Assembly (NCBI RefSeq): GCF_002250655.1
Contig: NZ_NOZR01000035.1
Location: 1-58,138 of the forward strand
Source of the DNA: Mycolicibacterium sphagni
GTDB taxonomy: Bacteria; Actinomycetota; Actinomycetes; Mycobacteriales; Mycobacteriaceae
Direction of reading: 5' to 3'
Length of the DNA: 58,138 nt
The notes under the pieces are model-generated. The model was not told where the DNA came from. It searched no databases and was given only the letters and a program-made list of their open reading frames with translations. Made by a program: the position numbers and the translations under genes. Positions 33,122 through 42,785 of the stretch are shown here, one piece after another. The first letter of the stretch is position 1, and each line of letters opens with the position of its first letter.

Positions 33122-34702
33122 TCAGCGGAACTCCTCGGCGGACGCTTCGATCCAGTCCGACCGCCATGACTCCGGCGGGTCGTCGAGCAGCTCGCCAGGC
33201 ATCAGCCATTCGTAGATCTCGGCGTAGGTGCGGGTTCGTTGGCCTTCGATGCGGCGGTTGAGCATGGCCGGCTCGAGTTCGTCGAAGCCGTTGAGGCCCA
33301 TCGACGCAACGATTTGCGCGGCACTGGCCACCGTCGCCCGCTGGAAGTTGACCACCCGCTCGGTCTTGTCCGGCACGTAGAGAGTTCGTGCCCGGCCCTG
33401 GTCCTGGGTGGCCACCCCGGTGGGGCACTTGTTGGTGTTGCACTTCATCGCCTGGATGCAGCCGACCGCGAACATCATCGCCCGGGCCGACATGGTGAAG
33501 TCTGCGCCCTGGCAGATCCGGGACACGATGTCCACGCCGCTGGCGACCTTGCCCGACGCGCCGACCCGGATGTGGGTGCGCAGCCCCGTCCCGACCAGAG
33601 CGTTGTGCACCAGCATCAGCCCCTCGGTCAGCGGCATCCCGACGTGGTCCTCGAATTCCTGTGGCGCCGCACCGGTTCCGCCCTCGGCGCCGTCGACGAT
33701 GATGAAGTCGGGCGTGATCCCGGTGTGCAGCATCCCTTTGCAAATGGACAGGAATTCGGTGCGCGCCCCGATGCAGAGCTTGAACCCGATCGGCTTGCCG
33801 CCGGACAGGCTGCGCAGCGTCGCGATGAAATGCATCATCTCCGTCGGCGTGTGGAACGCGGTGTGCGCCGGCGGCGATACGACCGTCCGGCCGACCGGCA
33901 CCCCCCGCGTGGCCGCGATCTCCGCGCTGACCTTCGCCCCCGGGAGCACACCTCCGAGCCCGGGCTTGGCGCCTTGGGACAGCTTGATCGAGATTGCTTT
34001 CACCGAGGGCAGCACGGCCTTCTCCTCGAACAGGCCGGCGTCGAAGTGCCCTTCGGCGTCGCGGCAGCCGAAATAACCCGAGCCGATCTCCCAGATCAGG
34101 TCGCCGCCATGCTTGAGGTGATACGGGCTGATCCCGCCCTCTCCGGTGTCATGGGCGAATCCGCCGCGGGCCGCGCCGCCGTTGAGTGCCTCGATGGCGT
34201 TGCCGGACAACGCCCCAAAGCTCATCGCCGAGACGTTGAACAGGGCGATGTCATACGGGGCCGCACATTCCGGGCCCCCCAGCCGCACCCGCGGAGCCAC
34301 CTCGGAGGCGACGTGCGCTCGCAGCGAATGCCGCAGGAATTCATAGCCCAGCGCGTTGACGTCGCGCTCGGTGCCGAACGGCTCGTCGCTCTTGGTGCCC
34401 TTGGCGCGCTCGTACACCATGTCGCGGGTCTCCCGGTCGAACGGGGTGGCCTCGGTGTTCGACTCGATGAAGTACTGCCGGATCTCGGGCCGCAGCAGTT
34501 CGGCCAGGAATCGGGCATGCCCGAGTACCGGATAGGACCGCAAGATGGTGTGCCGCGTCTGCAGCAGATCCCAGGTGCCCAGGCCGGCGACCGCCAGCAG
34601 CGGCCCCGCGAGCAGCCACCACCACGGGCTGAGCGCCACCGTCAATCCGGTGACGGCCAGTGCCGCCACCCACATGGCCGCGACGACGAGGGCTCTGAGC
34701 AT
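33122..34702 (-). CDS. FMN-binding glutamate synthase family protein
   Basis: 526 residues. After an N-terminal membrane segment pair (about 5-42) comes the FMN-barrel domain of glutamate synthase large subunits: ISPYHLKHGGDLIWEIGSGY, SIKLSQGAKPGLGG, DFIIVDGAEGGTGAAP and the cysteine motif IQAMKCNTNKCPTGVATQ for an iron-sulfur cluster. The glutaminase domain of GltB is absent, so it cannot make glutamate from glutamine alone. Such stand-alone proteins are widespread and of unsettled function. The ATG at 34702 was chosen since the frame upstream is antisense to pheS sequence; it is divergent from pheS. Confidence 0.9.
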   Translation of the reverse strand: MLRALVVAAMWVAALAVTGLTVALSPWWWLLAGPLLAVAGLGTWDLLQTRHTILRSYPVLGHARFLAELLRPEIRQYFIESNTEATPFDRETRDMVYERAKGTKSDEPFGTERDVNALGYEFLRHSLRAHVASEVAPRVRLGGPECAAPYDIALFNVSAMSFGALSGNAIEALNGGAARGGFAHDTGEGGISPYHLKHGGDLIWEIGSGYFGCRDAEGHFDAGLFEEKAVLPSVKAISIKLSQGAKPGLGGVLPGAKVSAEIAATRGVPVGRTVVSPPAHTAFHTPTEMMHFIATLRSLSGGKPIGFKLCIGARTEFLSICKGMLHTGITPDFIIVDGAEGGTGAAPQEFEDHVGMPLTEGLMLVHNALVGTGLRTHIRVGASGKVASGVDIVSRICQGADFTMSARAMMFAVGCIQAMKCNTNKCPTGVATQDQGRARTLYVPDKTERVVNFQRATVASAAQIVASMGLNGFDELEPAMLNRRIEGQRTRTYAEIYEWLMPGELLDDPPESWRSDWIEASAEEFR

Positions 34703-34780
34703 GGGACATCCTCGGGTGGGACTGGGCTGGCGCTGCGCTGGCGAGGGGAAATGCCCGCGAGGCGTCATTCTGGCATCACC

Positions 34781-34786
34781 TATGAT
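34781..34786 (+). promoter_or_regulatory. -10 element of pheST
   Basis: TATGAT, 61 bases before the pheS GTG, is a good mycobacterial -10; the -35 region is weak. A leader of about 55 bases follows, too short for a T-box or a leader-peptide attenuator. Confidence 0.5.
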
Positions 34787-34847
34787 CGGCACTTGCGTCA
34801 CATCCGTGGCGCGAATAACCCCGGCAACTGAAGGAGTGTCTTGCCGC

Positions 34848-35891
34848 GTGGGTGACCAACCAGTCGACTTGTCGCAGGAATCGTTGACCGCAGCCGTCAG
34901 CGCGGCCCGGCATGCCTTCGACCTGGCTGCCGACCTCGACGCGCTGGCGCGCGCCAAGACCGAGCACCTCGGCGACCGCGCCCCGCTGGCGCTGGCCCGC
35001 CAGGCGCTGGCCACTCTGCCCAAGCAGGATCGCTCCGAGGCAGGCAAATTGGTCAACGTCGCCCGGGGCGACGCGCAGCACAGCTACGACGAGCGTCTGG
35101 CGGTGTTGCGTGCCGAACGCGACGCGGCGGTCCTCGTGGCCGAGGCCATCGACGTCACTCTGCCCTCGACCCGCGAGCCCATCGGGGCGCGACATCCGAT
35201 CACGATCCTGGCCGAGCACATCGCCGACACGTTCGTCGCGATGGGCTGGGAGCTGGCCGAGGGGCCCGAGGTCGAGACCGAGCAGTTCAACTTCGACGCG
35301 CTGAACTTTCCGCCTGACCATCCGGCTCGCAGCGAGTCCGACACCTTCCACATCGCGCCAGAGGGGTCGCGGCAGCTGCTGCGCACCCACACCTCCCCGG
35401 TGCAGGTGCGCACGCTGCTGGATCGCGAGCTGCCGGTGTACATCGTGTCCATCGGCCGCACGTTCCGCACCGACGAGCTCGACTCCACCCACACGCCCGT
35501 CTTCCATCAGGTGGAGGGTCTGGCGGTGGATCGTGGCCTGACGATGGCCCACCTGCGCGGCACGCTGGACGCGTTCGCCCGTTCAGAGTTCGGGCCGACC
35601 GCGCGCACCAGGATGCGGCCGCACTTCTTCCCGTTCACCGAGCCCTCGGCCGAGGTCGACATCTGGTTCCCCAACAAGAAGGGCGGCGCCGGCTGGGTCG
35701 AGTGGGGCGGCTGCGGCATGGTCAACCCGAATGTGTTGCGCGCCGCGGGCATCGACCCCGACGAGTACTCGGGCTTCGCGTTCGGCATGGGCTTGGAGCG
35801 CACTCTGCAGTTCCGCAACGGCATCCCCGACATGCGCGACATGGTCGAAGGGGACGTGCGGTTCTCACTGCCGTTCGGGGTCGGAGTCTGA
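34848..35891 (+). CDS. pheS: Phenylalanyl-tRNA synthetase, alpha subunit
   Basis: 347 residues, catalytic subunit of the heterotetrameric enzyme that charges tRNA-Phe. N-terminal coiled coil, then the class II core: HPITILAEHIADTFVAMGWE, motif 2 IVSIGRTFRTDELDSTHTP, Phe-pocket FHQVEGLAVD, and motif 3 FAFGMGLERTLQFRNGIPDM. The GTG at 34848 has AAGGAG 11 bases upstream; longer frames reach into the divergent gene. The stop overlaps the pheT ATG by one base (TGATG). Confidence 0.96.
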   Translation: MGDQPVDLSQESLTAAVSAARHAFDLAADLDALARAKTEHLGDRAPLALARQALATLPKQDRSEAGKLVNVARGDAQHSYDERLAVLRAERDAAVLVAEAIDVTLPSTREPIGARHPITILAEHIADTFVAMGWELAEGPEVETEQFNFDALNFPPDHPARSESDTFHIAPEGSRQLLRTHTSPVQVRTLLDRELPVYIVSIGRTFRTDELDSTHTPVFHQVEGLAVDRGLTMAHLRGTLDAFARSEFGPTARTRMRPHFFPFTEPSAEVDIWFPNKKGGAGWVEWGGCGMVNPNVLRAAGIDPDEYSGFAFGMGLERTLQFRNGIPDMRDMVEGDVRFSLPFGVGV

Positions 35892-38386
35892 TGCGCCTTC
35901 CCTACAGCTGGCTACGCGAGGTCGTTCAGCGCGGCGCCCCGGGCTGGGACGTGGACCCGCACGACCTGGAACAGGCGCTGATCCGCGTCGGCCACGAAGT
36001 CGAGGACATCATCACGCTCGGGCCGGTCAGCGGGCCGCTGACCGTCGGACGGGTCACCTCGATCGAGGAGCTCGCGGAGTTCAAGAAGCCGATCCGGGCC
36101 TGCAAGGTCAACGTCGGTGAGGAACTCGACCGCGACATCGTCTGCGGTGCAACGAACTTCGCTGTCGGCGATCTCGTGGTGGTGGCATTGCCCGGCACCA
36201 CGCTCCCCGGTGACTTCCACATCGCCAGCCGCAAGACCTACGGCCGGCTCTCCGACGGCATGATCTGCTCGGCCGCCGAATTAGGCTTGGGCGCAGATCA
36301 TTCCGGTATCATCGTGCTGCCCCCGGGCACCGCAGAGCCAGGAGACGACGGTATCGCCGTGCTCGGCCTCGACGACGTCGTATTCGACTTGGCAGTCACC
36401 CCGGATCGGGGCTACTGCATGTCGGTGCGTGGCATCGCCCGCGAGATCGCCTGCGCCTACGACCTGGATTTCGTGGACCCCGCCGACGTTGCACCGTTGC
36501 CTGCCGAGGGCCCGGCGCTGCCGGTGACCGTCGAATCCGGCACCGGCGTCAGCCGTTTCGCGCTGCGGCCGGTCTCCGGGATCGACCCGAAGGCGCTCTC
36601 GCCGTGGTGGCTGCGCCGGCGCCTGATGCTCTCCGGCATCCGGCCGATCTCACCGGCGGTCGACGTCACCAACTACGTGATGCTCGAAATCGGCCATCCG
36701 ATGCACGCGCACGACCGAAGCCGCATCAACGGTGAATTCGTCGTCCGGTTCGCCCAGCCGGGGGAGACCGTCGTCACGCTGGACGACATCGAACGCAAGC
36801 TCGATCCGGGTGATGTGCTCATCGTCGACGATGTCGCGACCGCCGCCATCGGCGGCGTGATGGGTGCCGGGACCACCGAGATCGACGACGACTCCACCGA
36901 CATCCTGCTGGAGGCCGCGGTCTGGGATCCTGCCGCGGTATCCCGCACGATCCGCCGTCTGCACCTCGTCAGCGAGGCAGGCCGGCGCTACGAACGCTCC
37001 GTCGATCCGGCCATCTCGGTGGCCGCCCTGGACCGGTGTGCCGCGCTGCTCGCCCAAATCGCCGGCGGCACTGTCGAACCCGTTCTCACCGACTGGCGCG
37101 GCGACCCGCCACGGGACAACTGGTCACCGGCTCCGGTGCGGATGCGATTCGATCTGCCCGACCGGATGGCCGGGGTGGAGTACGAAGCTGGTGCCGCCTT
37201 CAAGCGCCTGACCCAGATCGGCGCCGACGTCGCTGAGGACGGTGCCGACCCCGCGATCCTGGTGGTGACACCGCCGAGCTGGCGGCCCGATCTGATACAG
37301 CCCGCCGACCTCGTCGAGGAGGTGCTGCGGCTGGAGGGCCTCGACAAGATCCCTTCGGTGCTGCCCACCGCACCCGCCGGCCGTGGGCTGACCGCAGTGC
37401 AGAAGCGGCGCCGCGCGGTGGGCAAGTCCCTGGGACTGTCCGGCTACGTCGAGATCCTGCCCACCCCGTTTCTGCCCGCCGGGATCTTCGATCAGTGGGG
37501 CCTGTCCGACGACGATTCGCGGCGCGCCACCACCTTGGTGCTCAACCCATTGGAGGCCGACCGGCCGAATCTGGCCACCACACTGCTGCCGGCATTGCTG
37601 GAAGCGTTGTCCCGCAACGTCTCCCGCGGTTTCGTCGACGTCGCGCTGTTCTCCATCGCCCAGGTCGTACATCCGACCGAGGAAACCAGAGGCGTCGAGC
37701 TGATCCCGACGCATCGCCGGCCGACCGACGACGAGATCGCGGCGCTGGACGCCTCGCTGCCGCGCCAACCTGTCCACGTGGGCGCGGTGCTGACCGGGTT
37801 ACGGGAGCCACGCGGCCCATGGGGGCTGGGCCGTCCGGTCGAGGCTGCCGACGCTTTCGAGGCGGTGCGGATCATCGCCCGCGCCTGTGGTGTCGATGTG
37901 ACACTGCGAGCCGCGCAGTACCTGCCGTGGCACCCGGGGCGCTGCGCCGAGGTGGTCGTCGACGGGCGCGTCGTCGGGCATGCCGGCCAGCTGCATCCCG
38001 CGGTGATCGAGCGTTCCGGCTTGCCGAAGGGCACCTGTGCCGTCGAGCTGTGTCTGGACGCCGTGCCGATCGCCGAGACGCTGCCCGCCCCGAAGGTGTC
38101 CCCCTTCCCGGCGGTGTTCCAGGACGTCAGCCTGGTGGTCGCGGCCGACGTCGCCGCCCAGGCCGTGGTGGACGCGGTGCGCGACGGCGCCGGGGACCTA
38201 CTTGAGGATGTGGCGCTGTTCGACGTGTACGTCGGGCCGCAGATCGGCGAGGATCGCAAGTCGCTGACCTTGGCGCTGCGGTTCCGGGCGACGGACCGGA
38301 CGTTGACTGAGGACGAGGCCAGCGCCGCGCGAGACGCCGCCGTTGCCGCGGCGGCCGAGCGCCTCGGCGCCGTACTCCGCGGTTGA
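35891..38386 (+). CDS. pheT: Phenylalanyl-tRNA synthetase, beta subunit
   Basis: 831 residues, full length. Domains in order: N-terminal B1 with MRLPYSWLREVV, a tRNA-binding EMAP-like OB fold (KVNVGEELDRDIVCGATNF), the B3/B4 editing region (ISPAVDVTNYVMLEIGHPMHA), B5, the inactive synthetase-like core and the C-terminal ferredoxin-fold anticodon-binding domain (PAVFQDVSLVVAADV). It edits mischarged Tyr-tRNA-Phe and binds the tRNA. Translationally coupled to pheS. Confidence 0.97.
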   Translation: MRLPYSWLREVVQRGAPGWDVDPHDLEQALIRVGHEVEDIITLGPVSGPLTVGRVTSIEELAEFKKPIRACKVNVGEELDRDIVCGATNFAVGDLVVVALPGTTLPGDFHIASRKTYGRLSDGMICSAAELGLGADHSGIIVLPPGTAEPGDDGIAVLGLDDVVFDLAVTPDRGYCMSVRGIAREIACAYDLDFVDPADVAPLPAEGPALPVTVESGTGVSRFALRPVSGIDPKALSPWWLRRRLMLSGIRPISPAVDVTNYVMLEIGHPMHAHDRSRINGEFVVRFAQPGETVVTLDDIERKLDPGDVLIVDDVATAAIGGVMGAGTTEIDDDSTDILLEAAVWDPAAVSRTIRRLHLVSEAGRRYERSVDPAISVAALDRCAALLAQIAGGTVEPVLTDWRGDPPRDNWSPAPVRMRFDLPDRMAGVEYEAGAAFKRLTQIGADVAEDGADPAILVVTPPSWRPDLIQPADLVEEVLRLEGLDKIPSVLPTAPAGRGLTAVQKRRRAVGKSLGLSGYVEILPTPFLPAGIFDQWGLSDDDSRRATTLVLNPLEADRPNLATTLLPALLEALSRNVSRGFVDVALFSIAQVVHPTEETRGVELIPTHRRPTDDEIAALDASLPRQPVHVGAVLTGLREPRGPWGLGRPVEAADAFEAVRIIARACGVDVTLRAAQYLPWHPGRCAEVVVDGRVVGHAGQLHPAVIERSGLPKGTCAVELCLDAVPIAETLPAPKVSPFPAVFQDVSLVVAADVAAQAVVDAVRDGAGDLLEDVALFDVYVGPQIGEDRKSLTLALRFRATDRTLTEDEASAARDAAVAAAAERLGAVLRG

Positions 38387-38472
38387 TGGACGCCCAAACC
38401 AACAGGCGGCCGAACTTTGGCGAGTGGATCGCTGCACGTCGTCGACCCCGACGGTAATTAGTTTGCATTGTG

Positions 38473-38488
38473 TTGCATAACCATGCAA
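38473..38488. promoter_or_regulatory. ARG box (ArgR operator) before argC
   Basis: TTGCATAACCATGCAA is a perfect 6-4-6 inverted repeat 10 bases before the argC ATG, almost the same as the 16-bp site I recall for M. tuberculosis ArgR (TTGCATAACGATGCAA). A further TTTGCAT half-site at 38462-38468 may be part of a second, weaker box. ArgR with arginine should repress the whole operon here. Confidence 0.88.
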
Positions 38489-38498
38489 ATATCGGGAC

Positions 38499-39533
38499 AT
38501 GACTTCGGTGGCGATTGCCGGCGCCAGCGGCTATGCCGGCGGTGAGATCCTGCGTTTGTTGCTCGGGCATCCGGCCTACGCGGACGGCCGTCTGACCATC
38601 GGCGCGCTCACCGCCGCCGCCAGCGCGGGCACTCACCTGTCCGAGCACCACCCGCATCTGCTGCCGCTGGCCGATCGGGTGCTGGAACCCACCGACCTCG
38701 CCGTCCTGGCCGGTCATGACGTGGTTTTTCTGGCCCTGCCGCACGGCCACTCCGCGGCGCTGGCCGAGCAGCTCGGCGACGGCACTCTGGTCATCGACTG
38801 CGGCGCCGACTTCCGGCTCACCGACGCCGGCGACTGGGAGCGCTTCTACGGCTCGCCCTACGCCGGCAGCTGGCCGTACGGGCTGCCCGAGCTGCCCGGC
38901 GGCCGGGACCGGCTGCGTGAGGCCACCCGCATCGCGGTGCCCGGCTGCTATCCGACGGCAGCGCTGCTGGCCCTGCTGCCCGCGGTCGCCGAGGATCTCG
39001 TCGAACCCCATGTCACCGTCGTGGCGGTCAGCGGCACCTCCGGTGCCGGCCGCTCCGCCAAGGTCGACCTGCTGGGCTCCGAGGTCATCGGCTCGGCGCG
39101 GGCCTACAACATCGCGGGCGCGCACCGGCACACCCCGGAGATCGCCCAGGGGTTGCGCGCGGTGACCGACCGCACCGTCACCGTGTCGTTCACCCCGGTG
39201 CTGATCCCCACCTCCCGGGGCATCCTGGCTACCTGCACGGCCCGTACGCAGGCGCCGCTGTCCCAGATTCGCGCGGCCTACGAAAAGGCTTATGACGCCG
39301 AACCGTTCATTCACCTGCTGCCCGAAGGGCAGCTGCCTCGCACGGGCGCGGTGATCGGCAGTAACGCCGCACAACTCGCGGTGGCCGTCGACGCCGACGC
39401 CGGTGTGCTGGTTGCGGTGTGCGCCATCGACAACCTGGTGAAGGGCACGGCCGGTGCCGCGGTCCAGTCAATGAACCTTGCGCTGGGCTGGGCGGAGACC
39501 GAAGGACTGTCGATTGTGGGGGTGGCGCCGTGA
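38499..39533 (+). CDS. argC: N-acetyl-gamma-glutamyl-phosphate reductase
   Basis: 344 residues; NADPH-dependent third step of arginine synthesis, reducing N-acetylglutamyl phosphate to the semialdehyde. NADP fold AIAGASGYAGGEILRLL at 5-21 and the catalytic Cys 150 in VPGCYPTAALL are present. First gene of argCJBDFRGH; preceded by the ARG box. Stop overlaps the argJ start (GTGA). Confidence 0.97.
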   Translation: MTSVAIAGASGYAGGEILRLLLGHPAYADGRLTIGALTAAASAGTHLSEHHPHLLPLADRVLEPTDLAVLAGHDVVFLALPHGHSAALAEQLGDGTLVIDCGADFRLTDAGDWERFYGSPYAGSWPYGLPELPGGRDRLREATRIAVPGCYPTAALLALLPAVAEDLVEPHVTVVAVSGTSGAGRSAKVDLLGSEVIGSARAYNIAGAHRHTPEIAQGLRAVTDRTVTVSFTPVLIPTSRGILATCTARTQAPLSQIRAAYEKAYDAEPFIHLLPEGQLPRTGAVIGSNAAQLAVAVDADAGVLVAVCAIDNLVKGTAGAAVQSMNLALGWAETEGLSIVGVAP

Positions 39534-40753
39534 CGCTCATTGAAGGGACCAAACTGGTTCGGAATCAAGGGGTTACGGCACCGTCCGGCTTCCGCGCAAC
39601 GGGCATCGCCGCCGGTATCAAGGCATCCGGCGCGCTCGACCTGGCGCTGGTGTTCAACGAAGGTCCCGATTATGCGGCCGCCGGGGTGTTCACCCGTAAC
39701 CAGGTCAAGGCCGCCCCGGTGCTCTGGAGCCAGCAGGTGTTGTCCACCGGCCGGCTGCGTGCGGTGCTGCTGAATTCCGGTGGCGCCAACGCCTGCACGG
39801 GAGCTGGTGGTTTCCAGGACACCCACGCCACCGCCGAAGCGGTCGCCGCGGCGCTGTCTGAGTGGGGCACCGAGACCGGACCCGTCGAGGTCGCTGTCTG
39901 CTCGACAGGTCTGATCGGTGACCGGCTACCGATGAACAAGGTCCTTGCCGGCGTCACCGAGATCGTCCATGAGCTCGGGGGCGGACTCACCGGCGGTGAG
40001 GAAGCCGCACGCGCCATCATGACCACCGACACTGTGCCCAAACAGGTTGCCCTGCACCATTCGATCGAGTCGGGGGAGAACTGGACCGTCGGCGGTATGG
40101 CCAAGGGTGCCGGGATGCTTGCGCCCTCGCTGGCCACCATGCTCGTCGTACTGACCACCGACGCCGTGGCCGACGCCGCCGCCCTGGACACCGCGCTGCG
40201 CCGCGCCACCGCCAAGACCTTCGACCGGCTCGACGTCGACGGCAGCTGCTCAACCAACGACACCGTTCTGCTGCTCGCCTCGGGTGCCAGCGAGATCGCA
40301 CCCAGCCAAGAGGATCTGGACGAGGCCGTGCTGCGGGTCTGCGACGACCTCTGCGCACAGCTGCAGGCCGACGCCGAAGGTGTCACCAAGCGCGTCGCGA
40401 TCACCGTCACCGGTGCGCCGAGCGACGACGACGCCGTCATCGCGGCCCGGATAGTCGCCCGCGACAGCCTGGTCAAGACCGCGCTGTTCGGCTCCGACCC
40501 GAATTGGGGCCGGGTGCTGGCCGCGGTGGGCATGGTGCCCTTCGAGATCAACGCGCAGCGGATCACCGTGTCGTTCAACGGCTTCCCGGTCTGCGTCGAC
40601 GGCGCCGGCGCGCCCGGCGCCCGCGAGATCGACCTCGCCGGCGCCGATATCGACGTCACTGTCGACCTGAGGCTCGGCGACGGACAGGCCACCATCCGCA
40701 CCACCGACCTCTCCCACGCCTACGTCGAAGAAAACTCGGCCTACAGTTCATGA
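39530..40753 (+). CDS. argJ: Bifunctional glutamate N-acetyltransferase/ornithine acetyltransferase
   Basis: 407 residues. ArgJ transfers the acetyl group from N-acetylornithine to glutamate (cyclic pathway) and in some species also uses acetyl-CoA. The autoprocessing site is Ala-Thr 203 in MLAPSLATMLVVLTTDA: cleavage yields alpha and beta chains with Thr 203 as nucleophile. GTG 39530 overlaps the argC stop and gives the usual N-terminus. No separate argE deacetylase is needed with this enzyme. Confidence 0.96.
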   Translation: MTLIEGTKLVRNQGVTAPSGFRATGIAAGIKASGALDLALVFNEGPDYAAAGVFTRNQVKAAPVLWSQQVLSTGRLRAVLLNSGGANACTGAGGFQDTHATAEAVAAALSEWGTETGPVEVAVCSTGLIGDRLPMNKVLAGVTEIVHELGGGLTGGEEAARAIMTTDTVPKQVALHHSIESGENWTVGGMAKGAGMLAPSLATMLVVLTTDAVADAAALDTALRRATAKTFDRLDVDGSCSTNDTVLLLASGASEIAPSQEDLDEAVLRVCDDLCAQLQADAEGVTKRVAITVTGAPSDDDAVIAARIVARDSLVKTALFGSDPNWGRVLAAVGMVPFEINAQRITVSFNGFPVCVDGAGAPGAREIDLAGADIDVTVDLRLGDGQATIRTTDLSHAYVEENSAYSS

Positions 40754-41622
40754 CCACGACCATCAACACCAAGGCCGCAGTGCTCGCCGAAGCGCTGCCG
40801 TGGCTCAAGCAGCTCAACGGCAAGATCGTCGTGGTCAAGTACGGCGGCAACGCGATGACCGACGACCGGCTCAAGGCCGCGTTCGCCGACGACATGGTGT
40901 TCCTGCGCAATGCGGGCATCCATCCCGTCGTCGTGCACGGCGGCGGCCCGCAGATCAGCGCGATGCTCAAAAAGCTGGGTATCCCAGGTGAATTCAAGGG
41001 CGGCTTCCGGGTCACCACTCCCGAGGTGCTCGACGTCGCACGGATGGTGCTGTTCGGTCAGGTCGGTCGTGAACTGGTGAACCTCATCAACGCCCACGGC
41101 CCCTACGCCGTCGGGATCACCGGGGAGGACGCGCAGCTGTTCACCGCGGTGCGCCGTGGTGTCACCGTCGACGGGGTGCTGACCGACATCGGTCTGGTCG
41201 GCGACGTTGAGCACGTCAACACCGCCGCCGTCCTGGATCTGATTGCCGCCGGGCGTATTCCGGTGATCTCGACGATCGCCCCTGACGGCGACGGTGTGGT
41301 GCACAACATCAACGCCGACACCGCCGCGGCCGCGGTCGCCAGAGCGCTGGGTGCTGAGAAGCTGCTGATGCTCACCGATGTCGAAGGTCTGTACACCCGC
41401 TGGCCTGACCGGAATTCGCTGGTCAGCCAGATTGACACGGACACGCTGACCGAGCTGCTGCCTAACCTGGAAACCGGCATGATCCCTAAGATCGAGGCGT
41501 GCCTGCGTGCTGTCGAAGGCGGGGTCCCCAGCGCGCATGTGATCGATGGCCGCGTCGAACATTGTGTGCTGGTGGAGTTGTTCACCGATGAAGGCACCGG
41601 CACGAAGGTGGTTCACTCATGA
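40750..41622 (+). CDS. argB: Acetylglutamate kinase
   Basis: 290 residues, amino-acid-kinase fold. It phosphorylates N-acetylglutamate, the usual control point. Visible motifs are VVVKYGGNAM near 27-36, HGGGPQISAML, and NINADTAAAAVARALGAEKL. The N-terminal helix (about 1-22) before the kinase core is typical of the hexameric, arginine-inhibited type. Start ATG 40750 overlaps argJ by ATGA. Confidence 0.97.
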   Translation: MTTTINTKAAVLAEALPWLKQLNGKIVVVKYGGNAMTDDRLKAAFADDMVFLRNAGIHPVVVHGGGPQISAMLKKLGIPGEFKGGFRVTTPEVLDVARMVLFGQVGRELVNLINAHGPYAVGITGEDAQLFTAVRRGVTVDGVLTDIGLVGDVEHVNTAAVLDLIAAGRIPVISTIAPDGDGVVHNINADTAAAAVARALGAEKLLMLTDVEGLYTRWPDRNSLVSQIDTDTLTELLPNLETGMIPKIEACLRAVEGGVPSAHVIDGRVEHCVLVELFTDEGTGTKVVHS

Positions 41623-42785
41623 CTCTTCTGGAGCGCTGGTCCGACATCATGATGGACAACTACGGCACTCCGCCGCTGGCTCTGGCCAGCGGTGACGGCG
41701 CCGTCGTGACCGACGAGAACGGCAAGACCTACCTAGACCTGCTCGGCGGTATCGCGGTCAACATCCTCGGCCACCGGCACCCGGCGATCATCGAGGCCGT
41801 CACCACCCAGCTGAACACCCTGGGCCATACCTCGAACCTGTACGCCACCGAACCCGGTATCGCGCTGGCCGAGGCGCTCGTCGACCAGCTCGACACCCCG
41901 GCGCGGGTCTTCTTCTGCAACTCCGGTACCGAGGCCAACGAGGTCGCCTTTAAGATCACCCGGCTGACCGGGCGCACGAAACTCGTTGCCGCCCAAAACG
42001 CATTCCACGGCCGCACCATGGGGTCGCTGGCGCTGACCGGGCAGCCCACCAAGCAGGCGCCGTTCGAACCGCTACCGGGCGACGTCACCCACGTGCCGTA
42101 CGGCGACGTCGATGCGCTCGATGCAGCGGTCAGCGACCAGACCGCCGCGGTGTTCCTCGAACCGATCATGGGTGAGGGTGGCGTCGTGGTGCCGCCGGAG
42201 GGCTACCTGGCCGCCGCGCGCGAGATCACCAGCCGCCACGGCGCCCTGCTGGTCCTCGACGAGGTCCAGACCGGCGTCGGGCGCACCGGCGCGTTCTTCG
42301 CCCATCAGCACGACGGCATAACTCCCGACATCGTGACGCTGGCAAAGGGTCTCGGCGGGGGACTGCCGATCGGGGCGTGCCTGGCCCTCGGCGACACCGC
42401 AGACCTGTTGACCCCTGGGCTGCACGGCAGCACTTTCGGCGGCAATCCGGTGTGCACAGCGGCGGCGCTGGCAGTGCTCAAGGTGCTGGCCCAAGAGGAT
42501 CTGGTCAACCGCGCCGACCTGCTCGGCAAGACACTGAGCCACGGCATCGAATCGTTGGGCCATCCGCTGGTCGATCACGTCAGGGGCCGGGGCCTGCTGC
42601 GCGGCGTGGTCTTGACCGCTCCGCAGGGCAAGGCCGTCGAAACCGCCGCCCGCGATGCCGGATTCCTGGTCAATGCCGCTGCCCCGGATGTGGTCCGGCT
42701 GGCCCCGCCGCTGATCATCACCGAAGTGCAGATCGACGACTTCCTGACCGCATTACCGGCAATCCTTGACGAGGCGGCCCAATGA
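41619..42785 (+). CDS. argD: Acetylornithine aminotransferase
   Basis: 388 residues, class III PLP aminotransferase. It makes N-acetylornithine from the semialdehyde with glutamate as donor. NSGTEANEVAFKIT, VLDEVQTGVGRTG and the PLP lysine in TLAKGLGGGLPIG are present. ATGA overlaps at both ends link it to argB and argF. Confidence 0.97.
   Translation: MTLLERWSDIMMDNYGTPPLALASGDGAVVTDENGKTYLDLLGGIAVNILGHRHPAIIEAVTTQLNTLGHTSNLYATEPGIALAEALVDQLDTPARVFFCNSGTEANEVAFKITRLTGRTKLVAAQNAFHGRTMGSLALTGQPTKQAPFEPLPGDVTHVPYGDVDALDAAVSDQTAAVFLEPIMGEGGVVVPPEGYLAAAREITSRHGALLVLDEVQTGVGRTGAFFAHQHDGITPDIVTLAKGLGGGLPIGACLALGDTADLLTPGLHGSTFGGNPVCTAAALAVLKVLAQEDLVNRADLLGKTLSHGIESLGHPLVDHVRGRGLLRGVVLTAPQGKAVETAARDAGFLVNAAAPDVVRLAPPLIITEVQIDDFLTALPAILDEAAQ

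Noticed and set aside
34703..34847. T-box or leader-peptide attenuator before pheST
   Set aside because: The predicted leader is about 55 bases, without T-box core sequence, Phe-rich short frame or terminator hairpin.
39670..40704. 344-codon minus-strand frame opposite argJ
   Set aside because: Codon-bias shadow of argJ, with Ser/Ala-rich random composition and no family motif.
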